This document shows positions 52,852 through 63,733 of a stretch of DNA of 64,000 nucleotides, in pieces. Within the stretch, counting starts at the first letter, position 1; each line of letters opens with the position of its first letter. The stretch comes from Bemisia tabaci (lineage: Eukaryota; Arthropoda; Insecta; Hemiptera; Aleyrodidae). The notes under the pieces are model-generated. The model saw only the letters and a program-made list of their open reading frames with translations. It was not told where the DNA came from and ran no database searches. The DNA lies in the NCBI RefSeq assembly GCF_918797505.1, contig NC_092801.1:10416001-10480000 (forward strand), in the 5' to 3' direction. The position numbers were made by a program, and so were the translations under genes.

Positions 52852-53350
52852 GGAGATGTTGCATGTGTGAGGAATTTGCGATTTGACTATTGATTCTTAT
52901 GTAAAAGTTCGCCAGAAACGATGGTGCTACTGGTTTTCTCTGAAATCAACTTCCAAGCTCAAAAAAAGCTCTCAAGTTGAAGCCAAAATGGAGGGGATAT
53001 CTCACGCTGTCCTGGGAGTCCACCTCTACATCAAGACACACTCTCCATGCAAAGATAGGGCGCAAATACATTAGCAGGGTTGCCGTGTTTTCAGTTTTGG
53101 AGTCGCCAAATAAAGTGGCAACCATGTCAATGTATTTGCTCCCTATCTTTGCATGGAAAGCTTGTTTTGACGTAGAGGTGGACTCGCAGGATAGTGTGGG
53201 ATATTCCCTCCATTTTGGCCTCAACTTGAAAGCTTTTTTTGAGCTTGGGAGATGATTTCAGAGAAAACCAGTGGCACCATCGTGTTTTACGCGAACCTTC
53301 ACTTAGGAATCGACAGTCAAATTGCAAATTCCTCATACATGCAACATCTC
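52852..53350. repeat. Family B fold-back MITE
   Basis: GGAGATGTTGCATGTGTGAG to CATACATGCAACATCTC, complete, inserted in a family F remnant whose right end (ATACGGCATTTCT) lies at about 53430. Confidence 0.85.
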
Positions 53351-53454
53351 AATTACAATGAAAAATATTCCCAACTTTCTTCGAAAATAAATATTTTCAA
53401 AGAGGAAATTCGGAAACGTTCGAATCCTCATACGGCATTTCTACTCAGCACGGT

Positions 53455-53845
53455 AAAGCACGCCATAGGTTACGCGTACCCAGACCAAGTGGGTCAATAT
53501 CAGCGGCTAGCACTTCGTCTAATTAATTAAACCACTTTATTAATTCAACCCTCCCCCCTTCCGCGCACCCGGTCGCTACCTACACATTATTCATTAATTT
53601 TTCTTCTTTTCCCTCGACCCCCCCCCCCCTCCCCCCGAGAGAGCCGAGGTTCTTGCTCTCGTGCCTGTCCCACGCTCTACTCGTTCGTAAGTAGATCGAA
53701 TTCTATTGCCGTCGCGCGAACCCGGCGTAAACAGGGTGATGCGCAAATACCGCTCGATGTAAAGTAATCTGCACCCGCGTATCAGGGTGTCGTGTTTTTT
53801 TGCGATGAGAAATCTTTACTTGAACATAATGGGTCAGTTGCGCTG
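53455..53845. other. No gene recognised
   Basis: Contains C-rich patches near 53619-53637 and no supported exon. Confidence 0.5.
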
Positions 53846-54080
53846 CACTGGAAAAAAAAAAAAACACATTGGACATAGAGTCCAGGCTCTTGAAAACATT
53901 GACAAGAAAAAATACTCTTGATTCAATCGGATTTAAGCTTAAATAAAAAGAAAATCCGCTCAAATTAAGTAGCTTGGTTCTTGATTTAAGCAAAAATCCG
54001 ATTGAATCAAGAGTATTTTTTCTTGTCGATGTTTTTAAGAGTCTGGACTCTAGATCCAATGTGTTTTTTTTTTTCCAGTG
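53846..54080. repeat. Family A MITE, TSD TG
   Basis: CACTGG plus A13 to T-run plus CCAGTG, TG on both sides. Confidence 0.85.
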
Positions 54081-54311
54081 TGGGATTCGAGTGCGGAAAA
54101 TCTGATGTTCCACGACAAAGGTTGCAACCTGGAGATGGCGTTAGGAAATATTCCACTGTGTGATTAGCTTTTACGTAGTTGTCTCCACTCGGGCACTTCC
54201 GCGGAGACAAAGGCGCCAAAAGCGCGTTGATAACTGATCCGCGAGCCAGCGGCTGACCTTTTGCTTGGACCATGTGATAATCGCCGTCTTTTTTCGTTCC
54301 TTATCGATAGA

Positions 54312-54467
54312 GTGGCGTGGCGTGAATTGCGATACATCGATTGTTATGCCATTTAAATCCATGGAAAAGGATTGATATTCAGGGTCTACGAACACCTTAA
54401 TAATCGATTCTTCACCATAGCTTCAAATGGGGAAGTATCGATTTAATATCGATGCACGCCACGCCAT
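54312..54467. repeat. Family G palindrome
   Basis: AGTGGCGTGGCGTGAATTGC to ATCGATGCACGCCACGCCA. Confidence 0.75.
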
Positions 54468-54821
54468 TGTATCAACCCTACGTGCTCCGCCAACTTGCGA
54501 GCTTCTGTCACCTGCGACCTGATAATCAAGATTGATAGACAAAGTGATAGACAAAGGGAAGCGATTCTATTGGTTGCAACAGGCTGTTTACGTACACTGA
54601 AGGGGAAAATAATGGATTAAGTAGATCGCATTTTGCAAAAAGGAACAAGCGCGATTACATCGCTTTAAAAACGTTGCATACCATCATAATTATCTAAAAA
54701 TCTTCCATAATAGCAAACATTTTCTGTTTTTCCCCCGAAAAAGTGTCAATTTGAAAGGAAAATACTTGTAAGAATTTTAATTCTGTACAAGTATTTTTGA
54801 AAGAGAAGAAGAATTTGCACG

Positions 54822-55053
54822 CACTGGGAAAAAAACACATTGGATCTAGAGTCCAGACTCCTGAAAACATTGATAAGAAAAAATACTCTTGATTCAATCG
54901 GATTTTTGCGTGAATCAAAACGGAATCCGCTTAGATTAAGAGGCTTGGTTCTTGATTTCAGCTAGATTCTGATTGAATCAAGAGTACTTTTTCTTGACGA
55001 TGTTTTTAAGAGTCTGGACTCTAGATCCAATGTGTTTTTTTTTTATTCCAGTG
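54822..55053. repeat. Family A MITE, TSD CG
   Basis: CACTGGGAAAAAAACACATT to TTTATTCCAGTG with CG on both sides. Confidence 0.85.
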
Positions 55054-55080
55054 CGATTTTGAAAACACTGTAACTGCGCT

Positions 55081-55136
<56 letters not shown>
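55081..55136 (-). repeat. Poly(T) of about 56 bases
   Basis: Could be a minus-strand poly(A) tail, but I found neither an AATAAA-type signal nor a flanking duplication. Confidence 0.85.
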
Positions 55137-55139
<3 letters not shown>

Positions 55140-55489
55140 AAATGGGATCCTATTGATCATAAACGTGCTGATGATACAACATTTTAAGGCGCCTACAGAT
55201 ATAAAACGCGAGTAACTCACATTGGAGATTGAAAAGTTTCCTGTTGAGTTGTTGTGTATAGCATAAAAATGAGCGTTTATAAGGAGAGGAGGCAACAGGA
55301 ATGATTCATAGGGAATCCCTTTTCAGCCACCGAGAGCCACGCGCCGCGCACCGCCTCTTCAATTGGTATTTTTGACTCCCATTCCCAACGTATTCTGCTG
55401 CGTCTCTTTCTTTTTCCGCCTTCCAAGGAGGATCTACTCGCTTCAGTGCAATTTTCGTTTCTTTCTGGAGGAAGGGGGGATTGACCAAT

Positions 55490-56370
55490 CTGCCATGCTA
55501 GGAAAAACGCCGTACGAACATTCGAATAATATCAAATTTCCCCTTAGAAAAGATTTATTTTTGAAAGATATAAATATTTTTCCATATTATCAAATTTCCC
55601 CTTAGAAAAGATTTATTTTTGAAAGATATAAATATTTTTCCTTGAAATTTTCAGCGAGTTCAGTTCAAATTCTGGAGAACAACGAGTTCAAGAACGAAAA
55701 TCTGTGAAAAATGGGAGGAGAAATATTTCCAAGTTTTCCCGCAAATGGACTACTAAGCAAGGTACGAATTTCAGCATTCTGATACATGTGTCCTCACCAA
55801 AATGTTACGTAAAACGCGATGCGCACGACGAAAATTACCGAAATCAACTCCTTACGAAGGAAGATATTCAATAATTCTTGATGCGTGAATTCAAAACACC
55901 CGCTCATGAAAACTCAATGATCTACGTGATTTACATTGCGCGCTAAACGTTTATCATGACAGTCTCTGCGATATAAAAATCTGGCAACCTCAATCTTGAC
56001 GCTTCGGCTCAGCTACAGCAAATTGCTTAGAGTTTGCACAACACATGGTGGAAAATGAACATTGCTCGATTGAGAAGCTTGCTGAAACCGTTGTAGTGTG
56101 CGATTTGACTCACTTAGAGCTTTGAGTTTCTTGTGAGTGGGCAGTTCAAATTCCTTGTGACCAATGTGAAATAAAAACGTTAATACCTTCGTTAGGAGTT
56201 GGTTTCAGTCATTTTCGTTGCGCGAATCGTGTTCTGCGTGAAATTTTAGTTACGAAAAATGTATCAGAATCTTTTAATTCGTACCTCGTCTACTGGTCCA
56301 TTCGTGATTTGACCAAGGAAATTTTATCAACGTCTGGAGGCTTATACGGCGTTCTTCCTAAGCGTGACAA
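55490..56370. repeat. Family F element split by a family L element (55746-56299)
   Basis: The family F ends lie at CTGCCATGCTAGGAAAAACG and TTATACGGCGTTCTTCC. A direct duplication of about 57 bp (TCAAATTTCCCCTTAG to AAATATTTTTCC) precedes the family L insertion, which has AT on both sides and runs 554 bp. Confidence 0.75.
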
Positions 56371-57201
56371 CAACCAGTGTGCGTAAAGTAGCAATGAAAA
56401 ATTACGACAAAAAATTAGGTTCTGACCAGAATCTTATTCATGGGCGACCCTCCAATATTCTTTTGAGAGCGAAAGAAGCACACAACACTACTAGGTATTA
56501 AGAACTACAGAAGCATGCACATTTCCTAAAATACCTGCCTGATTTCGAAAAAAATTCAGAGTTAAAAGTGAAATTTCTGAATCTTACAGACTTTATGTGC
56601 TTTATAGAAATACCTATGTTCTTTATAGGAATACCTAATGCAAAAAATAGCCCAAATTATTTAACGAAACAAAACACAAGAAAATGGGCAACCAAGGCTA
56701 AAGACAAACAAACAAATTGCCTGGGTAGTTTTGGTTTTTTTTTTTTTTTTTTATTTATTTATTTTCTTTTTGTTATCACGAATGGGGGGCCTGAGGGCTT
56801 TTTAATTATTATAATTTTACATTTTTTGTTTCCATGTCGAGGAGGGAGTTGATACATCCCACGCATTTTGGTTGTTTATTTTTAGCCTTGGTTACCAATT
56901 TTTTTTGCGTTTTGCTTCCTTAAGTAGTATTTTGTGAATATTTCGCAGAAAAAGTGAAAGAAAATAACTTCGCACGGATTTTCCGGAAAATCCGTCCTTT
57001 TTTAAGGGAAATTCGGCGACTTTCGAAAGCTCATACGGCGTTATTCTTAGGTACATCAGAGTAACAAATGATCTTAAGATCGCAGAGGTTAAAACGATGA
57101 TGAGTCAATTATGAACGTTAGTCGGAACATTATTTATATCACCGCCGAGATTTTACCTTTTTCACGAGATATCAATTTTTAGTGCAACCGAGATTAATGT
57201 T
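56371..57201. other. No gene recognised; family F right end near 57000-57055
   Basis: A+T-rich, with a T-run at about 56738. The frame at 56568-56852 is driven by low complexity. CTCATACGGCGTTATTC near 57028 is a family F terminus. Confidence 0.5.
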
Positions 57202-57332
57202 CAAATGGACGTATTTCTGTCAAACGGAACTATGGGCATTATTATGTGAGCCTTGTTATGCGTGTACTCTTAGGAGTCTCATGGCTCATGTTTTGATGCA
57301 CACAGTCTCGTTTGGCAGAAATACGTCCAAAT
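57202..57332. repeat. Fold-back with TGGACGTATTTCTG ends (family J), copy 2
   Basis: CAAATGGACGTATTTCTGTC faces GGCAGAAATACGTCCAAAT. Inside, GAGCCTTGTTATG.GTGTAC is loosely mirrored. It has the same ends as 30427-30801 but is shorter. Confidence 0.65.
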
Positions 57333-58025
57333 CGAGGCCGCCTCATGCACAAAAAGCATCAAATGCAAACTTAACCGGATTGCAACATCATCTCTGATTT
57401 TAAGAAGTTCTTGAGGGTTCTCAGTGGTACCGATCGGCTACAACTTATCAAGTGCGTCTATACCATTTGCATCATATTACACTTATGTCATAATTGATCT
57501 GATTATACAATTTCAGGAAACAGTGAAACACCCATTCAATATTAACACTTTCCAGATTTTTGATACCGAACTAAACCGAGGCGTACCTAGTATAAATAAA
57601 TATTTTTGATGCTTGAAGCTCTTCCACTTGATAGTCATCATCAAAGATCATAAACATCAAACCACTTGCATTAACAAAAATACAAGGCTATTAAAAATAT
57701 TTACTTGCACTACGCTTTAGTTGAATTCGTTATCAAAAATTTTAAGATTGCGTCGTTCGACATTCAGTTACTTACTGGAGGACATTACTTACGTTACTTA
57801 CATTAGGAAACTTACTGGATTGATCTCTCAAAATGAACTACTTTGACTTTGTTTCTTTCCAGCCCCATTTGTTAAGTCAATACCCTTCCGGAGACAGCTT
57901 TTTAAGGGAAATCTAACTGGATTTTTGCATGGATATGTTGAGGCTTTTTTAACTTCTTATAATGGTTTCAATTGTATCTTTTTCAAGCCTGAACGAATGT
58001 CTCTGGAGTAAATTCACATTAAATA
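57333..58025. other. No gene recognised
   Basis: A+T-rich. TTACTTACGTTACTTACATT near 57784 is a short irregular repeat. A family F left end (CTGCCGTGCTATGGAAGAAC) starts at about 58027. Confidence 0.5.
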
Positions 58026-58148
58026 CTGCCGTGCTATGGAAGAACGCCGTATAAACATTCATCCGTTGCCAAATTCTATTTAATAAAATACGAAATACTT
58101 GGAAAATTAGTTACTTTTTTAAATTAATATTGACATAAAGTTTTTATA

Positions 58149-58469
58149 CAGGGTTGCCGCCGAATCTAGAAAATGAAATTCCCTGACTATTCCTTGTTTT
58201 TCCGGACAAAGTTCGGCACAGTGCAAAGTTCGGACCAGTTTATTATTTTATTATTTATAAATAATTAAATTAATTAATTAATATATTTAATTAATTAGAA
58301 GTCATAATTAGAAGTCATATTTAAATTTCAGGCAAAATTTGTTGTTCGAAACGTCAAACCCATTCTAGAAATTAAAAAAATGGCGACTTAGCATTTTTTC
58401 CCTGACATTTTCGTCATTTTCCCTGACAGTTCCCGGTTTCCCCAGTGTTCCCTGATTGTGGCAACCCTG
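58149..58469. repeat. Family C element with a TTAATTAA-rich insert
   Basis: CAGGGTTGCCGCCG to GATTGTGGCAACCCTG. The middle has a simple-sequence ATTAATTAATTAA block (about 58255-58300) absent from other copies. Confidence 0.8.
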
Positions 58470-59639
58470 AATTTATACATAGATTTTTTAATAAAATTAT
58501 TTATTTCCTTCGATTTTTTTATACCTAATTTGTTTTACTAGAATTTTTTGTTGGGTATCAGGAGTAACTGGGTATAAGTATCAAGAACATTCGAATGCTC
58601 GCTCATTCGGAGTTTTCTCTAGGCAACGCAGAATAAGAGCGGGGGGGGGGGGGGGGGGGGGTGTCGTCAAAAATCGGTAGAAATGGCTTGACGATATTCA
58701 AAGGGTCTCGGCGATAAAAGGGGGTCTTGGAGTTTTTTTTCCGTGAGGGCGCCTCATTCCGGCCTCCAGCCGTTGTCACACCATCAATCTCTGTATCAAT
58801 TTGAATTTATGGCGAGATTGATCGTGTGACAACAGCTTTAGTATTGGTTCCTTCGTTGTAGGACCTCTTTCACATTGGCGCGAGTTCGCCTCATTTTAGC
58901 CTCGATCTCGATTTTACAGGGTACTGGCCACTTTTTTTTTACTCCATTTAAATCTATTAAATATATCGATTGTAGGTGAGATAGGCTGCTTCACCTATGA
59001 TCGATTGTTTGACATACATTCAAATGGAGACAAAACAGTGTTGTCAACTTGCAAGAGCCGCAACTGGAGATCAGTGCGTGCAAAAATGAAATTTTGAGAA
59101 AGTAAACCTAATAGTGTGCGGATGGAAGACATCACTGAACAAAACCTCCGTTCTTCAGAAAATTGTCAAAAATTATCGAAAAGACTCATAGAGTTCGTTC
59201 CGATGGTTGAAATCGGCGAATTTCACCCTCCTCTTAAGAGGCGTAAGAGCGTCTTGTTCATTTCATGTAGAGCAAGTTTTGCATGCTTGTATTGTGGACG
59301 GGCAAAAAACAAATTCAAAGGATAAATTGACAGGCGAGAGAGGCACTGGTTGAGTTGACATGGAATGACCCCTTCGCGCCTCAAGCGTTATTCGTTTACG
59401 CGTTCTTTATATTATACGGTAAAATAATTGACGACACATTTCGCTATTTAAACTGAATGAGATAGTGCAATTAAATTACAGATTACTCCGATTTCGAATG
59501 AAACTCGATTTCAAAGAGGGCGCTGATGGTCTCTTCAGAAACACGGCAGAGTAGATTACCTTCTTTCCAAACTGCTACCACGGATAGCGTCCCTTTGTAT
59601 ACGGACACGGTAAAATAATTCATTCAATTTCGATTATTC
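58470..59639. other. No gene recognised; G21 run and a hairpin
   Basis: Contains a G homopolymer of about 21 bases (58640-58661). A fold-back at 58930-59050 (CGATTGTAGGTGAGATAGGC / TTCACCTATGATCG) is related to the 165-bp tandem unit. Short frames (e.g. 59116-59325) lack support. Confidence 0.55.
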
Positions 59640-59770
59640 CCGAGGAATTATTTGGCAGCCGTGCCGCTGTCGGTTGCGAGAGGTGGTTGCGCGCGTCTCG
59701 GCGCGGCGGCGTGTCCGAGTGACGTAACGCCGCGTCGGTCGGCGTCGAGACGTCGAGGTGTTTGGACGTG
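59640..59770. promoter_or_regulatory. CpG-rich patch
   Basis: GCGCGTCTCGGCGCGGCGGC and GCGTCGGTCGGCGTCGAGAC stand out from A+T-rich flanks. No exon is attached. Confidence 0.25.
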
Positions 59771-59925
59771 GACGTAATGAATAGGAAGTCGAGCTGTAAC
59801 TTGGTAGCCGAAACTCAAAATAAATAGAGCCGAAGGAATGGAGACGTTCGTTAGGACGATCGCGATCGTGGACTTAAGTTAACTGGACCAAGTCTGACGG
59901 GGGGACAACCGAAGTTTCTGGCCTT

Positions 59926-60442
59926 CACTGGAAAAAAAACACATTGGATCTAGAGTATAGACTCTTGAAAATATTGACAAGAAAAAATACTCTTGATTCG
60001 TCCAGATTTAAGCTTAAATCAAAAGGAAATCTGCTCAAATTAAGAGGCTTGGTTCTTGCAAAAATCCGATTGAATCAAGAGTATTTTTTCTTCTCGATGT
60101 TTTTAAGAGTCTATTTGACAAGAGAAAATACTCTTGATTCAATCAGATGTAAGCTTAAATCAAAAGGAAATCCGCTCAAATTAAGAGGCTTGGTTCATGA
60201 TTTAAGCAAAAATCCTATTGAATCAAGAGTATTTTTTCTTCTCGATGTTTTTAAGAGTCTATTGACAAGAGAAAATACTCTTGATTCAATCAGATTTAAG
60301 CTTAAATCAAAAGGAAATCCGCTCAAATTAAGAGGCTTGGTTCTTGATTTACACAAAAATCCGATTGAATCAAGAGTATTTTTTCTTGTCGATGTTTATA
60401 AGAGTCTGGACTCTAGATCCAACGTGTTTTTTTTTCCCAGTG
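59926..60442. repeat. Family A MITE with internally triplicated palindrome, TSD TT
   Basis: 517 bp instead of about 230. The outer ends are normal and flanked by TT on both sides. The inner palindrome (TACTCTTGATTCAATC ... GATTGAATCAAGAGTA) is present three times head to tail, joined at AAGAGTCTATT(T)GACAAGAGAA. The resulting 194-codon frame is a repeat artefact. Confidence 0.88.
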
Positions 60443-60455
60443 TTATTCAGAAACG

Positions 60456-60700
60456 CAGGGTGTCCACTAGAACACGCTGGCTAAAAATTAGTACTTTACT
60501 TAACGGTACTTTTTCAGTACATTCCTAAGAAATTCAGTACCTCCAATTGACGAAATTCGAAAAACTTCAAAAATTTGAATTTCTCGCTTAAATTGCGACA
60601 AAAATGACAAAAAATTCCGGACCTTCTTGCAGATTTCCGCACTTCTTCAGTACTTGCGGACCGCAAATAAAAAATCCGTCATATTTCCGGACTTGGAGAG
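60456..60700. repeat. Family E element
   Basis: CAGGGTGTCCACTAG followed by TTTTTCAGTAC units and CCGGACCTTCTTGC; the right end is eroded. Confidence 0.7.
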
Positions 60701-60811
60701 AGCTTGGAAACGGCATAACGTCCTTTCTTTGACGAAGGAATGTAACTCCATTCCAAGGTTGCTAGATTCACGGATGAAAAGAATCTTATTTCCCGGTGAT
60801 TTCGCGACCCG

Positions 60812-61054
60812 CAGGGTTGCCACAGAATTTAGAAAATAAAATTCCCTGACGAGTGAGGATATGCGAGATGCTTAAATATGCGTGCTTTAGAATAGTTTAC
60901 AGGTAAAAGTTGTTGGAAACGTCAAACCCATTTTAGAAAGGAAGAAATTAAGTATAGGTGACTTGACAATTTTTCTCAGATATTTCCTGGTTTTCTCTGA
61001 CTTTTTACGATTCCCTGGCAATTCCCGGTTTTTCTCCGACTGTTACAACTCTGG
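60812..61054. repeat. Family C element
   Basis: CAGGGTTGCCACAGAATTTA to GACTGTTACAACTCTGG with a GGAAACGTCAAACCCATTTT landmark. Confidence 0.75.
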
Positions 61055-61580
61055 CCCCAGGGATCGTGGCAAAATTGCAAATTTACTAGAAATTATTAAA
61101 GTCATGACTTTTTTTCCGCTCAAAGTTTGAATACAGGGGGAGCGGGGAAGCAAATTTCACATTTTGCCTTGAATTCAAGCGATTTCCTAGAAAATCATAC
61201 ATTTCTCGTGAGGTAAATCGGAAATTCAGCCGTAAAGTTACAGCGCCGGATCATGACGTAAAGTTAACATTCTGGAACTTTTGGCATCCTTGGCAAGATT
61301 GACTCAAACGATTCAATTTTTTACACTTAGTGTTCCCCGCTTTGCCCCGAAGTTCATGGAACTCCACCTGTCTACTAAAACTGGCTAGCAGAAATTAGGT
61401 ATCCTTTTACAGTGCTTTTTCGTTATACCTATTTCCAAAAAATTCAGTACCTCATACGCGGGAAAAATTCCGTACTTTTTCGGTAAGTACCTTTAGTTCA
61501 ATTGTTGATTTGAGTTCCTATTACCAATTTCATTATGTTTCTTACCGCTAGTTTATACTACATATAAATTTATCCATTTG
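61055..61580. other. No gene recognised; family E fragment
   Basis: A family E-like left part (CTACTAAAACTGGCTAGCAG) begins at about 61372. The rest is A+T-rich. Confidence 0.5.
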
Positions 61581-61589
61581 CTAAATACA

Positions 61590-62370
61590 ATCCTAACTTG
61601 AGCACACTTAAACTTTGCGGTCAATACTGCAATAACGGCAAAAGAAAACCGACAAGGCAAGTGTGGAGGCTGCTTTCATATTAATCTTCCATCGCATTAC
61701 TACGGCGCGATCATACAATTATTCGTACTCTCCGGAATGCGTGAGGTATCACACCACAATTGAAAGCGTTTCCGAACCTAACCTGCCAACTTTCGAAACC
61801 GAGATTCTCGTGCATGTCGCATAAAGTTCGGAGCATGAGATACATGGGAAGACTGATCATTTGCGAAAAACAATCCTATAGCTTGAGCACACTTAAACTA
61901 AGCAGTCAAAACTGCAATAGCGGCAAAGAGAAACCGATACAAGGCCGGCGTGGAGGCTGTAATATTAATCTTCCACCGCATTGCTAAGGCGCAACGATGC
62001 AACTATTTGTGCTCTCCGAAATGCGTGAGGTATCACGCCACAATTGAAGGCGTTTTCAAATCAACCAACTTTCCATATCGGGATTCTCGTGTCGGTTAAG
62101 ATTCGGAGCTTGAGATTGGAAAGACTGATCCTTTACCTAAATATAATCCTAGCTTGAGCACACTTAAACCATGCGGTCAAAACGGCAATAACGGCAAAGA
62201 GAAACCGATACAAGGCCAGCGTGGAGGCTGATTCAATATTAATCTTCCATCGCACTGTTACGGCGCAGTGATACAACTATTCGTACTCTTCGCGGAATGC
62301 GTGAGGTATCACGCCACAATTGAAGGCGTTTCCGAAACTGCCAACTTTCCACATCGGGATTCTTGTGTCG
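61590..62370. repeat. Diverged tandem repeat, 271-285-bp unit, three copies
   Basis: CTTGAGCACACTTAAAC starts at about 61597, 61882 and 62153. Each unit also has GGCAAAGAGAAACCGATACA, TATTAATCTTCCA(T/C)CGCA and GCGTGAGGTATCACGCCACA. Divergence is clearly greater than in the 129-, 165- and 175-bp arrays, so this array is older. Confidence 0.85.
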
Positions 62371-62649
62371 CATGAATTGGGGGTCTATTAAAACTGGCTG
62401 ACAAATATTCATTACTTCTACAGTAAATTCTCAGTACCCACCTTTTAATAATTCCAAATACCTAATTAGATTTTCGACCGAAAAAAAAAAAAATGAAAAT
62501 TTAACGAAAAAACAGACACAAGCCTCCCCATCCCACCCCAGTTGAGGAGATGGATGCAAAAAGGGCATTTCTTCGTTGCGGTGTTTCAGAATCTTTAATG
62601 CTAATTTTTATTTTGTAGAGGTGACTACAGGGCGAAGTTTCTGAAAGGT

Positions 62650-62888
62650 TACGATTTTGGCTGAAATTTGGCGTTGCCAAATTTCCTGTGATAAAACGCA
62701 AATTCCCTGGAAAAGTTATGAATATTTTCATATCAATTTTTCAGATAATTTAGTTCGCAATTTTACTTAAAGACTCTGAAAATGTAAAGGAAAAACATTC
62801 ACAACTTTCCTAAAACAATAAACATTTTATTGAAGGAAATTTGGCAACTCTCGAATGTTCATACGGCGTTCTTCCTTAGCACGGCAGC
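62650..62888. repeat. Family F right half
   Basis: GGCGTTGCCAAATTTCC to TTCATACGGCGTTCTTCC and TTAGCACGGCAG. 62889-63319 after it has a short plus-strand frame without support. Confidence 0.65.
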
Positions 62889-63319
62889 ATTTTTCTCACG
62901 ACAAACGACCGTGATAAAGAAAGGCATCATGCATTGTTCAACCGTTCCGGGGAATTTGGTGAAATATTATCGAGGACAGAGGATTAGTCAAATAATCGAA
63001 AATTCTGAATATTCCAGCCGATACTTCAAAGTTGTCGCGGTCCACGTCGAAAATCGAGTATTTCAATCCCATTCCTTGTTCGAAAAATCTAAAATATCGT
63101 CACCGAATGGCAACGCTGGCCAGAGGTTACGAAGCGCTCTGCTACCCCCATCTCCTTTCTTCATCAATCCATTGTGTGGCTATTTGATTTATTTTTCTAA
63201 TCGCGATAAATTCAACAATAAAATTACACAAGCAAAAGCAAAGATACGAACGACGACTGACTAATATTGACCTTCGTCGGGTACGTCTGCAGGTCTCCGT
63301 TTTCTGAGCGAGAACTTAC

Positions 63320-63433
63320 AAAGCTAGGAAGTGTAACTGCAGTTTGCAATACGGAACTATGCACTATTTCTAGCTCATCCACAAAAGCCCTTGTCAGCGT
63401 GGAGACTCCGACGATGTCCAGGGTGCGTTGCTT
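63320..63433 (-). CDS. Candidate 114-bp internal exon, unidentified protein
   Basis: The minus-strand acceptor is GACTCATTTTAG with pyrimidine-rich sequence further upstream, and the donor is TTT|GTAAGT. The insert is exactly 38 codons, phase 0 at both ends, and the other two frames have stops. It reads KQRTLDIVGVSTLTRAFVDE, then LEIVHSSVLQTAVTLPSF. It is G+C-richer than its flanks. I do not recognise the family. It lies on the same strand as the Lst2 exon, but Lst2 should begin just before 7738, so this is probably another gene or an upstream or alternative exon. Confidence 0.5.
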
Positions 63434-63733
63434 CTAAAATGAGTCAGAAATAATGATTTCTCAGAGAAAAATAATTAAGCCCGATCACAGATCACTCGCT
63501 CAACTTCAAATGGTAAAAAAAAGAAAAGAAAAAAAAATTGTAAGAGTGTAATTCCCTCGGAAAATGCACTAAAAAAAATTAGACTTAATTTTGCGAATAA
63601 ACACCATTATTGCTGGCTCATTTCAGAAACAAAAATTGTGCCGTTAAAATACCTCACTGACGGGTGTTTTTATTAATGAGCCAGAAGCTGTAGTTTCTTG
63701 TACAATAACTTTTTGGAGTAACAAGATTTCTCT

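Noticed and set aside
58640..58661. Telomere- or G-quadruplex-type sequence in G/C runs
   Set aside because: Plain homopolymers, not telomeric repeats; several such C or G runs exist and may also be length-inaccurate.
59944..60528. 194-codon open frame, the longest in the window
   Set aside because: It is a translation of the triplicated family A palindrome; the same peptide pattern (LDSI.FKLKSKGNPLKLRGLVLD...IESRVFF) appears wherever family A occurs, on both strands.
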